Source: Mesorhizobium sp. WSM3860 (GTDB taxonomy: Bacteria > Pseudomonadota > Alphaproteobacteria > Rhizobiales > Rhizobiaceae). From it: DNA of 64,000 nucleotides. Every line of letters begins with the position of its first letter. The first letter of the stretch is position 1. The position numbers and the translations under genes were made by a program. Where the stretch lies: contig NZ_NSGF01000002.1 of NCBI RefSeq assembly GCF_002294995.1, positions 186,001-250,000 of the forward strand. Reading direction: 5' to 3'. Positions 26,467 through 36,624 of this stretch are shown in pieces. The notes under the pieces were generated by a model, which was given only the letters and a program-made list of their open reading frames with translations, did no database searches and was not told where the DNA came from.

Positions 26467-28539
26467 ATGAATGAGAAATTTTCGGCGTCGGCGGGAAGCG
26501 TGGTTGCCGGCATCGATGTCGGGGGAACCTTCACCGATCTGCTCCTGATCGACGGCAAGGCCGGCGGCAAGGTGCACATCGCCAAGACCCCGACGACGGT
26601 GGAAAATCAGGCCTTTGGAGTGGTCGCCGCGCTCGGCGCGACCGGCTTTCCGATCGAGGGCATCGACCTCATCGTGCACGGCACGACGACCACCACCAAC
26701 GCCGTGCTGGAGCGCCGGCTGGCCAGGACCGGCATGATCACCACGCGCGGCTTCCGCGACGTGATCGAGCTCGGACGGCGCACGCGGCCGCAAGCCTATG
26801 GCATGACGGGCACCTTCGTGCCGGTCATTCCGCGCGATCTCCGGTTCGAAGTGTCGGAGCGCGTCGAGGCGTCCGGCGCGGTTCGCCTGCCGCTCGACGA
26901 GGCCGAATTGCGCGATGCCGTGAAAAAGCTGCTCGACGCCGGCTGCGAGTCGCTCGTCATCCATTTCCTGCATTCCTACGCCAACCCCTCGCACGAGCGC
27001 CGCGCGGCCGAGATCGCGGCGGAGCTCTGGCCGAACGGCCACATCACCACCGGCCATGCGCTGCTTTCGGAGGCGCGCGAATTCGAACGCGGCGTGACGG
27101 CGGCGGTCAACGCCTCGGTGCAGCCGATCCTGGAGCGCTATGTCGAGCGGCTGCGCAAGGAACTCGCGGCGAAAGGCTATGCGCGCGACTTCCTGATCAT
27201 GAACGGCAATGGCGGCATGATCTCGGCCCGCTTCGTCACGCAGGAATCGGCAAAGACCGTCATGTCCGGTCCGGCTTCCGGCGTCATCGCCGCCGCCTAC
27301 ACGGGAAAACGCGCCGGCTTCGGCAACTTGGTGACCTACGATATGGGCGGCACCTCGACCGATGTCGCGCTGATCCGCAACGCCGAGCCCGCCGTCTCGA
27401 ACGAGATCGAGATCGAATATGCGATGCCGATCCATGTGCCGATGGTGGCGGTGCACACCGTCGGCGCCGGCGGCGGCTCGATCGCGCGCGTCGACGCGGC
27501 CGGCCTGATCCAGATCGGCCCGGAAAGCGCCGGCGCCTATCCCGGCCCGATCTGCTACGGGCGCGGCGGCACGGAACCCACCATCACCGATGCCAATCTG
27601 GTGCTCGGGCGGCTGGCGCCGAAGAAGCTGCTTGCGGTCGACAATCCGGTCACTGTCGAGCGCGTCACGGCAATCTTCGAGGACAGGATCGGCAGGCACA
27701 CGGGCCTTTCCGGCGTCGAGGCGGCCGGTGCCATCTTGAGGCTCGGCAACATGAAGATGGCGGGCGCCATCCGCATGGTTTCGGTGTCGCGCGGTCACGA
27801 CCCGCGGGATTTCGCGCTGTTCGCCTTCGGCGGCGCCGGTCCGCTGCACGCGACGGCGCTCGCCCGCGAACTAGGCCTGCCGAAGGTGGTGGTGCCGGCA
27901 CGCCCGGGTATCACCAACGCGCTCGGCTGCGTCGTCGCCGACCTGCGGCATGACTTCGTCAATACGGTCAACCAGCCGGTCGCGAGTCTCGACGAAGCCA
28001 AGCTTCGCGAGGTGTTGGAACGGCACCGAAACGAAGGCGAGGCACTGATCGGCAAGGAAGCGGTGAAGCCCGACGCGATCCGCGTCACCCACTCCGCCGA
28101 CATGCAGTTCGTAGGCCAGACGCACATCATCAACGTGCCGCTGCCCTCTTCATCGGTTTCGCGGGCGACGCTGCAGCAACTGTTCGAAAGAGCCTATTTC
28201 GCCCGCTTCAAGGTCGAACTGCCGGAGATCCGCGCCAATCTCGTCAACCTCAACACGTCGGTGACCGGCGTGCGGCCCGAGATCGACCTGTCTCAGCTGA
28301 TCGATCCGGCGGGACGCGCGGCGACGCTTGAGGAGGCGCGGCGCGAGATCCGGCCGATCTGGTACAGCGGGCGCTGGCACGACACGCCGGTCTATGCGCG
28401 CGAAAGGCTGCCGCTCGACGCAACAATAGAGGGGCCGGCGATCCTCGAGCAGATGGACGCCACCACCGTGCTTGAGCCCGGCGATCATGCGCGTTCGGAC
28501 GCCGACGGCAACATCATCATCGAAATCGGCGAGGCCTGA
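26467..28539 (+). CDS. hyuA: Hydantoinase/oxoprolinase subunit A (ATP-dependent)
   Basis: 690 residues. N-terminal actin/HSP70-like ATPase segment (VAGIDVGGTFTDLLL, VHGTTTTTNAVLERR), the central hydantoinase A domain (TYDMGGTSTDVALI, HTVGAGGGSIARVD) and a C-terminal beta domain. HyuA/HyuB pairs use ATP to open cyclic amides such as 5-oxoproline or N-methylhydantoin; related complexes carboxylate acetone or acetophenone. The gene is followed by hyuB two bases later. Given the ring-oxidising and ring-reducing enzymes nearby, ATP-driven lactam opening is the likely task (inference). Confidence 0.92.
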   Translation: MNEKFSASAGSVVAGIDVGGTFTDLLLIDGKAGGKVHIAKTPTTVENQAFGVVAALGATGFPIEGIDLIVHGTTTTTNAVLERRLARTGMITTRGFRDVIELGRRTRPQAYGMTGTFVPVIPRDLRFEVSERVEASGAVRLPLDEAELRDAVKKLLDAGCESLVIHFLHSYANPSHERRAAEIAAELWPNGHITTGHALLSEAREFERGVTAAVNASVQPILERYVERLRKELAAKGYARDFLIMNGNGGMISARFVTQESAKTVMSGPASGVIAAAYTGKRAGFGNLVTYDMGGTSTDVALIRNAEPAVSNEIEIEYAMPIHVPMVAVHTVGAGGGSIARVDAAGLIQIGPESAGAYPGPICYGRGGTEPTITDANLVLGRLAPKKLLAVDNPVTVERVTAIFEDRIGRHTGLSGVEAAGAILRLGNMKMAGAIRMVSVSRGHDPRDFALFAFGGAGPLHATALARELGLPKVVVPARPGITNALGCVVADLRHDFVNTVNQPVASLDEAKLREVLERHRNEGEALIGKEAVKPDAIRVTHSADMQFVGQTHIINVPLPSSSVSRATLQQLFERAYFARFKVELPEIRANLVNLNTSVTGVRPEIDLSQLIDPAGRAATLEEARREIRPIWYSGRWHDTPVYARERLPLDATIEGPAILEQMDATTVLEPGDHARSDADGNIIIEIGEA

Positions 28540-28541
28540 CA

Positions 28542-30251
28542 ATGCCAGCGTTGAAAGGGGCAAAGCTCGACACGATCACGCTTTCGGTGCTGCAGGCCGC
28601 CTTGCAGCAAGTTTGCGACGAGATGGATTTGACGTTTTCCCGCGCCGCCTTCTCGCCGGTCATCGCCGAGGCCAATGACCGCTCCGACGGCATCTATTCC
28701 GCCGTCGACGGGTCGCTGATCGCGCAAGGCAGCCAGGGCCTGCCGGTGTTCGTCGGCGTCATGCAATATTCGACCAAGACGGTGATCGAGATGATCGCCG
28801 ACGGCCGTTGTCTGGCCCCCGAACCCGGCGACATCTACATCGTCAACGATCCCTATCTCGGCGGCACGCATCTGATGGACGTGCGCTTCGTCATGCCGGT
28901 CTACCGCGACGGCAAGATCTTCTGCTGGCTTTCCAACACCGGCCATTGGCCGGATATCGGCGGCTCGGTGCCCGGCGGCTTCTCGGCCTCGGCCACCGCC
29001 GTCGAACAGGAAGGTCTGCGGCTGCCGCCGGTGAAGCTGTTCAAGAAGGGCGTGCTCGATCCCGAGATCTACGCCATCATCTGCTCGAACATCCGCGTCG
29101 CCGACCAGCGCATCGGCGACATCCGCGCCCAGGCTGCTGCGCTGCTGATCGGTCAGGACAGGCTCAGTGAGATCCTCGATCGTTACGGTGACCAAACCGT
29201 AGTCGAAGCGATCGCTGAACTGCGCCGGCGGGCCGCCGAGCAGATGCGCGCTTCGATCGCCGTCATCCCGGACGGCGTCTACCGCTCACAGGCTTTTGTC
29301 GATTCAGACGGCGTGGTGAACGAGCCGCTGACCATCAATCTGGCCGTCGAGAAGAAGGGCGACAGCCTGACCTTCGATTTCGCCGGCTCGTCGAAACCTT
29401 GCGCCGGCCCAATGAACAGCGTGCTGGCGACGACGCTGTCGTCCGTCTATCTCGCCATGCGCCATATTTTCCCGGAAGTGCCGATCAGCGCCGGCGCGTT
29501 CGAGCCGCTGACCGTGAAGCGGCCGGAAGGTACCTTCCTCGACGCCAAATATCCGCGGCCGGTCTCGGGCTGCGCGGCGGAGGTTTCGCAGCGTATTGCG
29601 GAGGCCGTGTTCGCGGCGATGGTGCAGGCATTGCCGGAGAAGGTAACGGCAGCTCCCGCCGGTTCCAGCGGCAATTTCGCGCTTGGCGGCAACGATCCGG
29701 CGCGCGGCCGCGACTATGTCATGTACCAGATTTCGGGCGGCGGCTACGGCGGCAATGCCGGCCATGACGGCTTGAGCAATGGCTGTTCGACCATCGGCAT
29801 CTCGAAGTCGCCGCCGGTCGAGATCATGGAGCAGGCCTTTCCGGTGCTCTACCGGCATTACGCGCTGCGCGAAGGCTCCGGCGGGGCCGGCAAGCATCGC
29901 GGCGGCTTCGGGCTCGCCTATGAAGTCGAGATCCTGCGCGGTGAAGCCCGCGCGTCCTTCGTCATGGACCACGGCCGTTTCGGGCCGCAGGGCGCGCTGG
30001 GCGGCAGGGACGGCGCGCCGAACAGCGTGACCGTGTTCCGGGGCGGCGAAGCGCATGTGCCGCCGCATCTTTCGAAAGAGCAGGATATCGCGCTGAAGGC
30101 CGGCGACCGTGTCCGCGTCGGCACTCCCGGCGGTGGCGGCTATGGCGATCCGCGCGAGCGTGATCCGAAACAGATCGCCGAGGATGTCCGGCTCGGCTAC
30201 TACACGGCCGAGCAGGCGCGGGAGATGTTCGGGGTCGATCCGGAGGTCTGA
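28542..30251 (+). CDS. hyuB: Hydantoinase/oxoprolinase subunit B (ATP-dependent)
   Basis: 569 residues of the hydantoinase B family: TLSVLQAALQQVCDEMDLT, SRAAFSPVIAEANDRSDGIY, NDPYLGGTHLMDV, WLSNTGHWPDIGGSVPGG, GGGYGGNAGHDG and the C-terminal GTPGGGGYGDPRER. Forms a complex with HyuA. Its stop directly abuts the stop of the convergent MarR gene (TGATCA), leaving no room for a terminator between the two transcription units. Confidence 0.92.
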   Translation: MPALKGAKLDTITLSVLQAALQQVCDEMDLTFSRAAFSPVIAEANDRSDGIYSAVDGSLIAQGSQGLPVFVGVMQYSTKTVIEMIADGRCLAPEPGDIYIVNDPYLGGTHLMDVRFVMPVYRDGKIFCWLSNTGHWPDIGGSVPGGFSASATAVEQEGLRLPPVKLFKKGVLDPEIYAIICSNIRVADQRIGDIRAQAAALLIGQDRLSEILDRYGDQTVVEAIAELRRRAAEQMRASIAVIPDGVYRSQAFVDSDGVVNEPLTINLAVEKKGDSLTFDFAGSSKPCAGPMNSVLATTLSSVYLAMRHIFPEVPISAGAFEPLTVKRPEGTFLDAKYPRPVSGCAAEVSQRIAEAVFAAMVQALPEKVTAAPAGSSGNFALGGNDPARGRDYVMYQISGGGYGGNAGHDGLSNGCSTIGISKSPPVEIMEQAFPVLYRHYALREGSGGAGKHRGGFGLAYEVEILRGEARASFVMDHGRFGPQGALGGRDGAPNSVTVFRGGEAHVPPHLSKEQDIALKAGDRVRVGTPGGGGYGDPRERDPKQIAEDVRLGYYTAEQAREMFGVDPEV

Positions 30252-30713
30252 TCAGGCCAGCTTCGCCAGCAGCCGCAGGAAGGTCGCGGCCTCCTTGGCC
30301 GTGAGCGGCGCCAGCGTTTCCTCGGTGATGGTGCGGGCAAGCGGGATCAGCCGCTCGATCGCCTCGCGGCCTTCAGCCGTCAGATTGACCAGCAGCCGCC
30401 TCTTGTCGACCTCGTGCTTGGAAAGCTCGACCAGCCCGCGCGCCTTCAGCCGGTCGATGACGCCCTTTACGGTCGCGGCGTCCATGGCAATCAGCGTGCC
30501 GAGTTGGTTCTGCGAGGTCTCGCCGATGTCGTAGAGCTTGGCCAAAGCCGCGAATTGCGGCGGCGTCAGATCGGCGATGTGCGAGGCGAAGATCGCCACG
30601 TGGCGCTGATGCGCCTTGCGCAGGATGAAGCCGACCTGGTCCTGCAGATGGTAGTTGTTCTCGTCCAGCTCGTCGGCCTTGACCAGCCGCAGCAGATTGT
30701 CCTCGCCGCTCAT
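30252..30713 (-). CDS. MarR-family transcriptional regulator
   Basis: 153 residues with a central winged helix (LTPPQFAALAKLYDIGETSQNQLGTLIAMDAATVKGVIDRL, DKRRLLVNLTAEGREAIERL for the wing). The ATG at 30713 overlaps the stop of the upstream PF06684 gene (ATGA), so it is the last gene of the leftward Mo-hydroxylase operon. It is the only regulator inside the 26-45 kb cluster and the best candidate to bind the ATTAGTATACAAAT-like sites. MarR proteins of catabolic clusters often bind the aromatic substrate. Confidence 0.9.
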   Translation of the reverse strand: MSGEDNLLRLVKADELDENNYHLQDQVGFILRKAHQRHVAIFASHIADLTPPQFAALAKLYDIGETSQNQLGTLIAMDAATVKGVIDRLKARGLVELSKHEVDKRRLLVNLTAEGREAIERLIPLARTITEETLAPLTAKEAATFLRLLAKLA

Positions 30714-31294
30714 CTCAAGCCGTCCCAAGCCTTGATGTCCTCGGCCGCAAGGCCGCCCATGCGGTTGTGGACGCGCGGGCCGCAGGTCATGGCTAGGCAG
30801 AACAGGATCTCGTCGGGACGCGGACCGTCGCTGATGCCGACTTCCATGGCGTCGAAGTGGCTGCGCACATAGGCGGCGTTGATGTGGCCGAGCGGCACGT
30901 CGAGGCGGGCGCCGAAGGCGCCGACCTTCTTCGCCGACGGCACGATCGCCTTGGCGTCGCCGAGGCGCTCGCGCATGGCATAGCCGCCCGGCACATGCCA
31001 CAGCGCCCCGTGCTCGAGTTCACCGGCCGCGCCGACGATGGCGCCCTTGCCGTAGCCATCGATCTTCTTCACGTCGCCACCAAGTGCTGCGATCAGCCTG
31101 TCGGAAAGCAACAGCCCAAGCGGCTTCAGGTCCTCCATCGCGCCCTGCAGGTCCTCAACATAGCGGCCGGCAAACGGGTTCTTGACCACGGCGAGAGCCG
31201 CGGCGCGCAGGCGCGGCTCCTTCGCCGCTGGGCCGCCGTCGTGAAAGATCTCCTCGGTCAGCACCGCGACCTTGCGGATCGGAAAGTCAGGCAT
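30710..31294 (-). CDS. PF06684 (DUF1185, 'amino acid synthesis') family protein
   Basis: 194 residues. The start at 31294 (MPDFPIRKVAVLTEEIFHDGG) is preferred to a longer in-frame start at 31390. Features seen: EEIFHDGGP, VKNPFAGRY, KGAIVGAAGELEHGALWHVPGG, a C-terminal CGPRVHNRMGG. Crystal structures of the family show a chorismate-mutase-like fold and no proven activity. It overlaps both neighbours. Always-together placement with UPF0280 and the 6-hydroxynicotinate-reductase-like gene suggests a step in the same pathway; ring or side-chain chemistry cannot be named from sequence. Confidence 0.85.
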   Translation of the reverse strand: MPDFPIRKVAVLTEEIFHDGGPAAKEPRLRAAALAVVKNPFAGRYVEDLQGAMEDLKPLGLLLSDRLIAALGGDVKKIDGYGKGAIVGAAGELEHGALWHVPGGYAMRERLGDAKAIVPSAKKVGAFGARLDVPLGHINAAYVRSHFDAMEVGISDGPRPDEILFCLAMTCGPRVHNRMGGLAAEDIKAWDGLR

Positions 31295-32168
31295 GGGCAG
31301 TTTCCTTCGCTTTATGCTTGTTGGGCGCGGCGAGCGCCACGGAGCCACTGATGCGGGTTTGGCCGGCAAGGAACAGCGCCGACGCGGCAATCAGGCCGCG
31401 CCGGCGAAAATCTTCGGCGACGGCAAGGCCGTTGTCCAGCGCCCGCGCCACCTCGCCGGGTGCGAGCGCGCCGACACCCTGCGTCACCAGCCGATCGCCG
31501 AGATCGCTGTCGGGCGAAAGGTCCCGCGCCGGCACGCGATGAACCGCCGGATGCCCAGGCACGTCGACCGCGTTGGCGATAAGGGTCGCCGCGGCGTCCG
31601 CCTCGGCGCCGGTCCGCGCCAGCACGGTGACCGCGTCGGCGATGCCCAGCGAAAAGGAGCGGCCGCGCCAGCCGCTGGTGGCGACACCGCGCACGCCGTC
31701 TTCGGCGCGGATCGTGATGCGGTCGGCCATGCCGTGCCCGGTGCCGGCGATCGCCAGCGTTATCGTCGCGCCCTTGCCGAGATGAATGGCGCTGTCGCCG
31801 CCATTGTTGACGTAGGCGCGCTCGAGCCGGCGTCCGGCGAGAAGCGCGGCCATAATTTCGTCGGCTACCGAACCGGCGACCGCAGCCATCGGCGTGATGA
31901 ACCTTTCGGACAGGGGCGACACGGCCGCCTCCATGCGCCGCGCCGTCGGGCCTGCAAAAGCGCGCGGCGGCAAAGACGCCGGGCGCCGCAATTCGGGAAG
32001 TTCCTCGACCAGTTCGGTCAGGATCGTCTGGAAGCGCGCGACGGCCTGGGCGCAGGCGGCGCGGCATTCAACTGCATCGCCGAAGGCCTCGACGATGAGG
32101 TCGATTGGCCCGTGGTTGAGATGAAGCCGCCTGCCGTCGGCCAGCCAATGCGCCTGCGGGCCGTTCAT
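31287..32168 (-). CDS. UPF0280-family protein (ApbE superfamily-like)
   Basis: 293 residues. Conserved-looking segments PMAAVAGSVADEI, AYVNNGGDSAIHL and SLGIADAVTVLA fit UPF0280, a family of unknown function placed near ApbE flavin transferases in fold. A flavin-related or maturation role for the adjacent redox enzymes is conceivable but unproven. It overlaps the PF06684 gene by 8 bases and its ATG shares one base with the stop of the reductase-like gene. Confidence 0.8.
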   Translation of the reverse strand: MNGPQAHWLADGRRLHLNHGPIDLIVEAFGDAVECRAACAQAVARFQTILTELVEELPELRRPASLPPRAFAGPTARRMEAAVSPLSERFITPMAAVAGSVADEIMAALLAGRRLERAYVNNGGDSAIHLGKGATITLAIAGTGHGMADRITIRAEDGVRGVATSGWRGRSFSLGIADAVTVLARTGAEADAAATLIANAVDVPGHPAVHRVPARDLSPDSDLGDRLVTQGVGALAPGEVARALDNGLAVAEDFRRRGLIAASALFLAGQTRISGSVALAAPNKHKAKETAHA

Positions 32169-33709
32169 CAGTCGGCCCCATTGGCCGGGGTGCGACGCAA
32201 TTGCGCCAACGGCGGCCAGGGATTGCCGGCCGGCGCGCCGGCTCTGCTGCGCGGATTGAGGTACTCGCCGCCTTTGGCAAGAATGTCCTCGACGCTGCGG
32301 ATCTCGCTCTCATAGCCGCCAAGCCGGACGTAGTCGTCGCGGCGCATGGTGAATTCGATCGGCGCGACCAAGGCCGGCGTCGGCACATAGCCGAAAGCGC
32401 CTTCCGGCACGCGGGTGACATCGACCATCAGCGTGATGCCGCCGCCCGGCCAGACATAGACCGGCGCGCCGCCGACGGTGACATAGGTCTTCAGGCCTTG
32501 CACCGAGCGGGTGAGATTGACCGGGTTTTCGGTGACGCCGGCGCGCAGCGAGCCGCCGGCGCCGCCGATAAAGAGCACGGTGCACAACGCCGGCTCGCAA
32601 TTGTCCTCGATCAGGCCGACGGATTTCTGCAGCCGCTCCGGGAAGGGTTTTTCGACCGGTTTTAACTCATCGTCCAGCTCGTAATAGGCGAATTGCTCTC
32701 CGGTCGTCGAAACCATGAGCAGCGACAGGCCAGGGCGTGCGCCCTTCTTGGCGTTCCAATCGCCCAGGATCGACAGCGGATCGGAGATCGTCGTGCCGCC
32801 CCAGCCGAGGCCCGGCTCCGAAACCTTGAAGTACCGTCCGGGCGTCGAGCGGCGGCCGATGATCTTTATCCCGGTATCCTCCCAGCCCAGCACCTTGCCG
32901 GCCTGATGTTCCGACACGACGCCGGTGATATGGTCGTCGACCACCACAACCTCGTCGACGAGCCCGCGCCATTGCGTGGCGAACATGCCGATGGTGGCCG
33001 AGCCGCAGCCGACGCGCATGCGATGCTCGACCTTGCCGTCGATGACCGGCGCCTTGCCGGCCTCGACAATGACCGTTGCACCGCCATCGATGGTGAGCTC
33101 GACCGGCTTCCTGTTGCAGAGGTTGAGCAGCGCGTCGCAAGTCGCGCGGCCTTCAGCCTTGGAGCCGCCGGTCAAGTGATGCACGCCGCCAAGCGACAGC
33201 ATCTGCGAGCCATACTCGCCCGTCGTGACGTGGCCGATCGCCTCGCCTTCGGAGCGCACGGTCGCCGTCTCGTCGCCGATATGGCGGTCGGTGTCGATCT
33301 TCACCTTGACGCCGCAATAGGAGAAGATGCCCTCGGTGACGACGGTGACGAGATCGACACCCTCGACCTCCTGGCTGACGATGAAGGGCGCCGGCTTGTA
33401 ATCCGGATAGGTGGTGCCGGCGCCGATCGCGGTGACGAAGCGGCGGCCGGTGTTGACCAGTTCGCCGCCCCACTCCTCGCCCTCGGCGACGAATGGCACG
33501 ACCGCGCCGCCGGTCTCGGCCGCGTGGTCGAGGATGGTCAGCGGGTCCATGCGCACGATGCGGCCGCCGACATTGCCGTAGCGGTCGCAGGCGCCGGTGC
33601 GGCCGTCGGCGATGTAGCACATCACCGGACAGGCATCGCAGCGGATCTTTTCCGCCACCTGCTTCTCGCCGGGATCGTGGGTTTCGAAACGTTCGGCAAG
33701 CTCGCTCAT
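32168..33709 (-). CDS. 6-hydroxynicotinate reductase-like iron-sulfur protein
   Basis: 513 residues. An N-terminal Cys cluster C-x2-C-x3-C-x8-C ([20 protein letters not shown], residues 24-40) would bind an Fe-S centre. The rest resembles 6-hydroxynicotinate reductase of Eubacterium barkeri, the ferredoxin-dependent enzyme that reduces 6-hydroxynicotinate to 1,4,5,6-tetrahydro-6-oxonicotinate. Other landmarks: [62 protein letters not shown]. Overlaps the Mo-hydroxylase gene by ATGA, so a hydroxylation-then-reduction order is built into the operon. Substrate inferred only. Confidence 0.85.
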   Translation of the reverse strand: MSELAERFETHDPGEKQVAEKIRCDACPVMCYIADGRTGACDRYGNVGGRIVRMDPLTILDHAAETGGAVVPFVAEGEEWGGELVNTGRRFVTAIGAGTTYPDYKPAPFIVSQEVEGVDLVTVVTEGIFSYCGVKVKIDTDRHIGDETATVRSEGEAIGHVTTGEYGSQMLSLGGVHHLTGGSKAEGRATCDALLNLCNRKPVELTIDGGATVIVEAGKAPVIDGKVEHRMRVGCGSATIGMFATQWRGLVDEVVVVDDHITGVVSEHQAGKVLGWEDTGIKIIGRRSTPGRYFKVSEPGLGWGGTTISDPLSILGDWNAKKGARPGLSLLMVSTTGEQFAYYELDDELKPVEKPFPERLQKSVGLIEDNCEPALCTVLFIGGAGGSLRAGVTENPVNLTRSVQGLKTYVTVGGAPVYVWPGGGITLMVDVTRVPEGAFGYVPTPALVAPIEFTMRRDDYVRLGGYESEIRSVEDILAKGGEYLNPRSRAGAPAGNPWPPLAQLRRTPANGAD

Positions 33710-36624
33710 CGGCGCGCCTCCTTTTCACGGATCGCCGCCAGGATGCGGCTCGGCGTCGCCGGCACTTTGGTGACCAGCACGCCTGTAGCATGGCGGATGG
33801 CGTTGAGGATCGCCGGCGCGGTCGGGATCAGCACATGCTCGCCCAAGCCCTTGGCGCCAAAGGGTCCTTCCGGATCCGGAACCTCGACCAATAGGTGCTC
33901 GACCGGCGGCACGTCGCCGATGGTCGGGATGAGATAGTCATGCAGATTTTCGGTGCGGCCGGGGATGTATTCCTCCATCAGCGCCATGCCGATGCCCTGC
34001 GCGATGCCGCCCTCGACCTGGCCCTCGACCAGCACCGGGTTGATCGCCTTGCCGACATCATGCGCTGCGGTGATCTTGAGCAGCTTCACCGTGCCCAGCT
34101 TGAGATCGACCTCGAGCTCGGCGATCTGCGCGCCATAGCCGTAGACTGCATAGGGCTTGCCCTGGCCGTTGGCGTCGAGCGGCAGCGTCGGCGGGTCGTA
34201 GGTCTCTTCGGCGACGAACACCAAGCCGTCGGCATCGATCTTCAGTGTTGACAGATCGATGCGCCGCGTCGCGTCCCCCTCGCCGATTGAGATGCTTGCG
34301 CCGTCAAGCGCGATCGTCGCCTTCTCCGAAACATTGGCGAAGCGCAGGATTTTTTCGCGCAGCGCGCGGCCTGCCTTCTCCGCCGCCTTGCCAGTCACAA
34401 AAGTCTGGCGCGACGCGGATGTTTTGCCGGCGTCGGGTGTGATGGCGGTGTCGGCGCTCTTCAGCCGGAATTTCTCGAGCGAGAGGCCGAGCGCGTCGGC
34501 GCATATCTGGGTGATGACCGTGTTCGAGCCTTGGCCGATGTCGACGGCGCCCTGGTGGAGCACGACATCTCCAGAGGCCGAGATGCCGACCTTGATCGTC
34601 GAAGGATTGGGCAGCGAAGTATTGCCGCAGCCATACCAGCAGGAGGCGACGCCCACGCCACGCTTGCTTGCCGTGTTGGTGGCGTTGAAGGCTTCCGCCT
34701 CGCCAAGCGCGCGAGCCCAATGAGGTTGAAGCGACGCCAGGCATTCAGCGATGCCGACGCCCGACTCGAGCCGTTGGCCAGTGACCGTTTCGCACCCGTT
34801 GCGGAGGCAGTTCTTCAACCGGAAGTCAAGGCGATCCGTGCCCAGCTTGCCGGCGAGCTCGTCATAGAGCGTTTCCTGCATGATGGTCGCCTGCGGCACG
34901 CCGAAGCCGCGGAAGGCGCCGGCGATCGGGCCGTTGGTATGGATGGCCCTGCCCGTCGCCCGAAAGTTCGGCGTCAGATAGGGGCCAGAGGCGTGCACCG
35001 GCACGCGGTTGGCGACCGTCGGACCCCAGCTTGCATAGGCGCCAGTGTTGAAGTCGCCCTCAAAGATCATGCCGGTGACGCGGCCCTCGGAATCGGCACC
35101 GATGGTCGCCTTCATCTCGGCCGGATGGCGCTTGGTGGTCGACATCATGGATTCGTTGCGCGTGTAGGCGAGTGCCGCCGGCCTGCCGGTCTTCATCGCA
35201 ACAAGGCCGATCAGAGGCTGCAGCGAGACATCGAGTTTCGAGCCGAAGCCGCCGCCGGTGGCGGTCGGCACGATGCGCACCTTTTCGACCGGAAGGCCAA
35301 GCACCTTGGCCGTGTCGTCACGGTCCATGTAAGGCGCCTGCGTGCAGGCGACGACGACGAGCGTGTCGCCATCCATGTAAGCGAAGCCCGCTTCTGGCTC
35401 GATATAGGCATGCTCGACGAAAGAAGTCTCGATGGTGCCGGAGACGGTGACAGCAGCGATGGCAAGTGCACTCTCGGGATCGCCACGCTCGACATAGCCG
35501 GAGGTGAGCAGGTTCGCCGGACGATGCCGGTGGATCAGGAGTGCGCCCTCGGCTTTCGCCTCGCAGGGCTGCAGCACATGCGGCCGCTCCGTCCAGGCGA
35601 TCGGAAAATCCGTGAGGTCGAGATCGACGATGGCCTCGCGCTCGCCCGCTACCAGCGCCACCGCCTCGCCGCGCAGGCGCGCGAAACCTTCGGCGAGAGC
35701 CGGCTGATCGGCAAAGGGGCCGATGACCCCGAAGCAGTTCTTGCCCGGAATGTCGGCGGCGGTGAAGACGCCCGCAATGCCGGGATGCGCTGCGGCCCAT
35801 GCGTCGAGATCCCCGAAGCTGAAACCGGCGTGATAATAGGGCGAGCGGACGACCAGCACGGACAGCGCATCGTGCGGAAAGGAGTCGCCGCCGAATTTTT
35901 CGTCGCCGGTAACCTTCGGCACGCCGTCGAGCCGGATCGGCGACGCGCCGACGGCGTGGCCGACCTCCGGCAAGCGGTAGTCGAGATTGCTGGTAATTCC
36001 GTAAAGCTGGCGCTGCCCCTCACCCTCACCCTCTCCCCGTGAAGAACGGGGAGAGGGGGTCGCCAGCGTTGGAGCTTGTCCCTTCTCCCCATCACTATAC
36101 GGGGAGAAGGTGCCGGCAGGCGGATGAGGGGCGGCGCCGACCTTCGAAGGTTCGCTCACGCGCCGTGCAGCATCCATCACCGCGGCAATGATCTTGCGGT
36201 ACCCCGTGCAGCGGCAGAGCACGCCGCCGAGCGCATCCTGCGTCTCGGCCTCGCTCGGTGTTGGGTTGCGCTCCAGAAGCGCGGTAGCCGCCACCAGCAG
36301 GCCCGGCGTGCAGATGCCGCATTGCGCGGCGCCGTGTTCGAGGAAGGACGCCTGCAAGGCCGACAGGCTGCCATTGGCGAGACCCTCGACCGTGGTGACG
36401 GAAGCGCCGGAGACGGAGGCCGCCGGCACCAGGCAGGCGCAGACGGGATTGCCGTCGACCAGCACGGTGCAGGCGCCGCAATCGCCGGCATCGCAGCCGA
36501 CCTTGGTGCCGGTCAGCCGCAACTCGTCCCGCAAAACCTGCGACAACCGCCTGACCGGCGGCACCGACACGCTGACAGCTTTGCCGTTGACCTCAAAGGC
36601 AATGGCGGTGCGCTCCATGGTCAT
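33706..36624 (-). CDS. Molybdenum hydroxylase (xanthine/nicotinate dehydrogenase family), fused 2Fe-2S and Mo subunits
   Basis: 972 residues. N-terminal [2Fe-2S] domain: C44, C49, C52, C64, then C102, C105, C137, C139 (CGICTPG, CRCTGY). The Mo-cofactor domain follows from ~220: [28 protein letters not shown], and the catalytic Glu in GAKGLGEH near the C-terminus. The linker (residues ~166-204) is encoded by an inserted palindromic element kept in frame. Start at 36624 after AAGGTGG, ATGA-overlapping the FAD-subunit stop. Hydroxylates a ring carbon next to nitrogen using water. Electrons pass through FeS and the FAD subunit. Confidence 0.9.
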   Translation of the reverse strand: MTMERTAIAFEVNGKAVSVSVPPVRRLSQVLRDELRLTGTKVGCDAGDCGACTVLVDGNPVCACLVPAASVSGASVTTVEGLANGSLSALQASFLEHGAAQCGICTPGLLVAATALLERNPTPSEAETQDALGGVLCRCTGYRKIIAAVMDAARRVSEPSKVGAAPHPPAGTFSPYSDGEKGQAPTLATPSPRSSRGEGEGEGQRQLYGITSNLDYRLPEVGHAVGASPIRLDGVPKVTGDEKFGGDSFPHDALSVLVVRSPYYHAGFSFGDLDAWAAAHPGIAGVFTAADIPGKNCFGVIGPFADQPALAEGFARLRGEAVALVAGEREAIVDLDLTDFPIAWTERPHVLQPCEAKAEGALLIHRHRPANLLTSGYVERGDPESALAIAAVTVSGTIETSFVEHAYIEPEAGFAYMDGDTLVVVACTQAPYMDRDDTAKVLGLPVEKVRIVPTATGGGFGSKLDVSLQPLIGLVAMKTGRPAALAYTRNESMMSTTKRHPAEMKATIGADSEGRVTGMIFEGDFNTGAYASWGPTVANRVPVHASGPYLTPNFRATGRAIHTNGPIAGAFRGFGVPQATIMQETLYDELAGKLGTDRLDFRLKNCLRNGCETVTGQRLESGVGIAECLASLQPHWARALGEAEAFNATNTASKRGVGVASCWYGCGNTSLPNPSTIKVGISASGDVVLHQGAVDIGQGSNTVITQICADALGLSLEKFRLKSADTAITPDAGKTSASRQTFVTGKAAEKAGRALREKILRFANVSEKATIALDGASISIGEGDATRRIDLSTLKIDADGLVFVAEETYDPPTLPLDANGQGKPYAVYGYGAQIAELEVDLKLGTVKLLKITAAHDVGKAINPVLVEGQVEGGIAQGIGMALMEEYIPGRTENLHDYLIPTIGDVPPVEHLLVEVPDPEGPFGAKGLGEHVLIPTAPAILNAIRHATGVLVTKVPATPSRILAAIREKEARR
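36016..36131. repeat. Palindromic element inserted in frame in the Mo-hydroxylase gene
   Basis: Outer CCCCTCACC / GATGAGGGG arms enclose two perfect hairpins: 12 bp at 36029-36040 with 36046-36057, and 10 bp at 36081-36090 with 36101-36110. It is the same type as the intergenic element at 19540-19722. Translated leftward it gives ~39 residues rich in Pro, Gly, Ser and Glu, with no stop. Confidence 0.85.

Noticed and set aside
25792..27849. 685-codon minus-strand open frame opposite hyuA and across fpr
   Set aside because: It runs antisense to hyuA, through the divergent regulatory region, and then overlaps fpr in another frame. No motif or start signal supports it.
30249..30254. TGATCA at the hyuB/MarR junction as a regulatory palindrome
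   Set aside because: It is simply two stop codons of convergent genes placed back to back.
33706..36624. Frameshift or fusion artefact in the Mo-hydroxylase gene
   Set aside because: The odd Pro/Gly/Ser segment at residues ~166-204 first looked like a sequencing error. It is fully explained by an in-frame palindromic element, and both flanking domains are intact.
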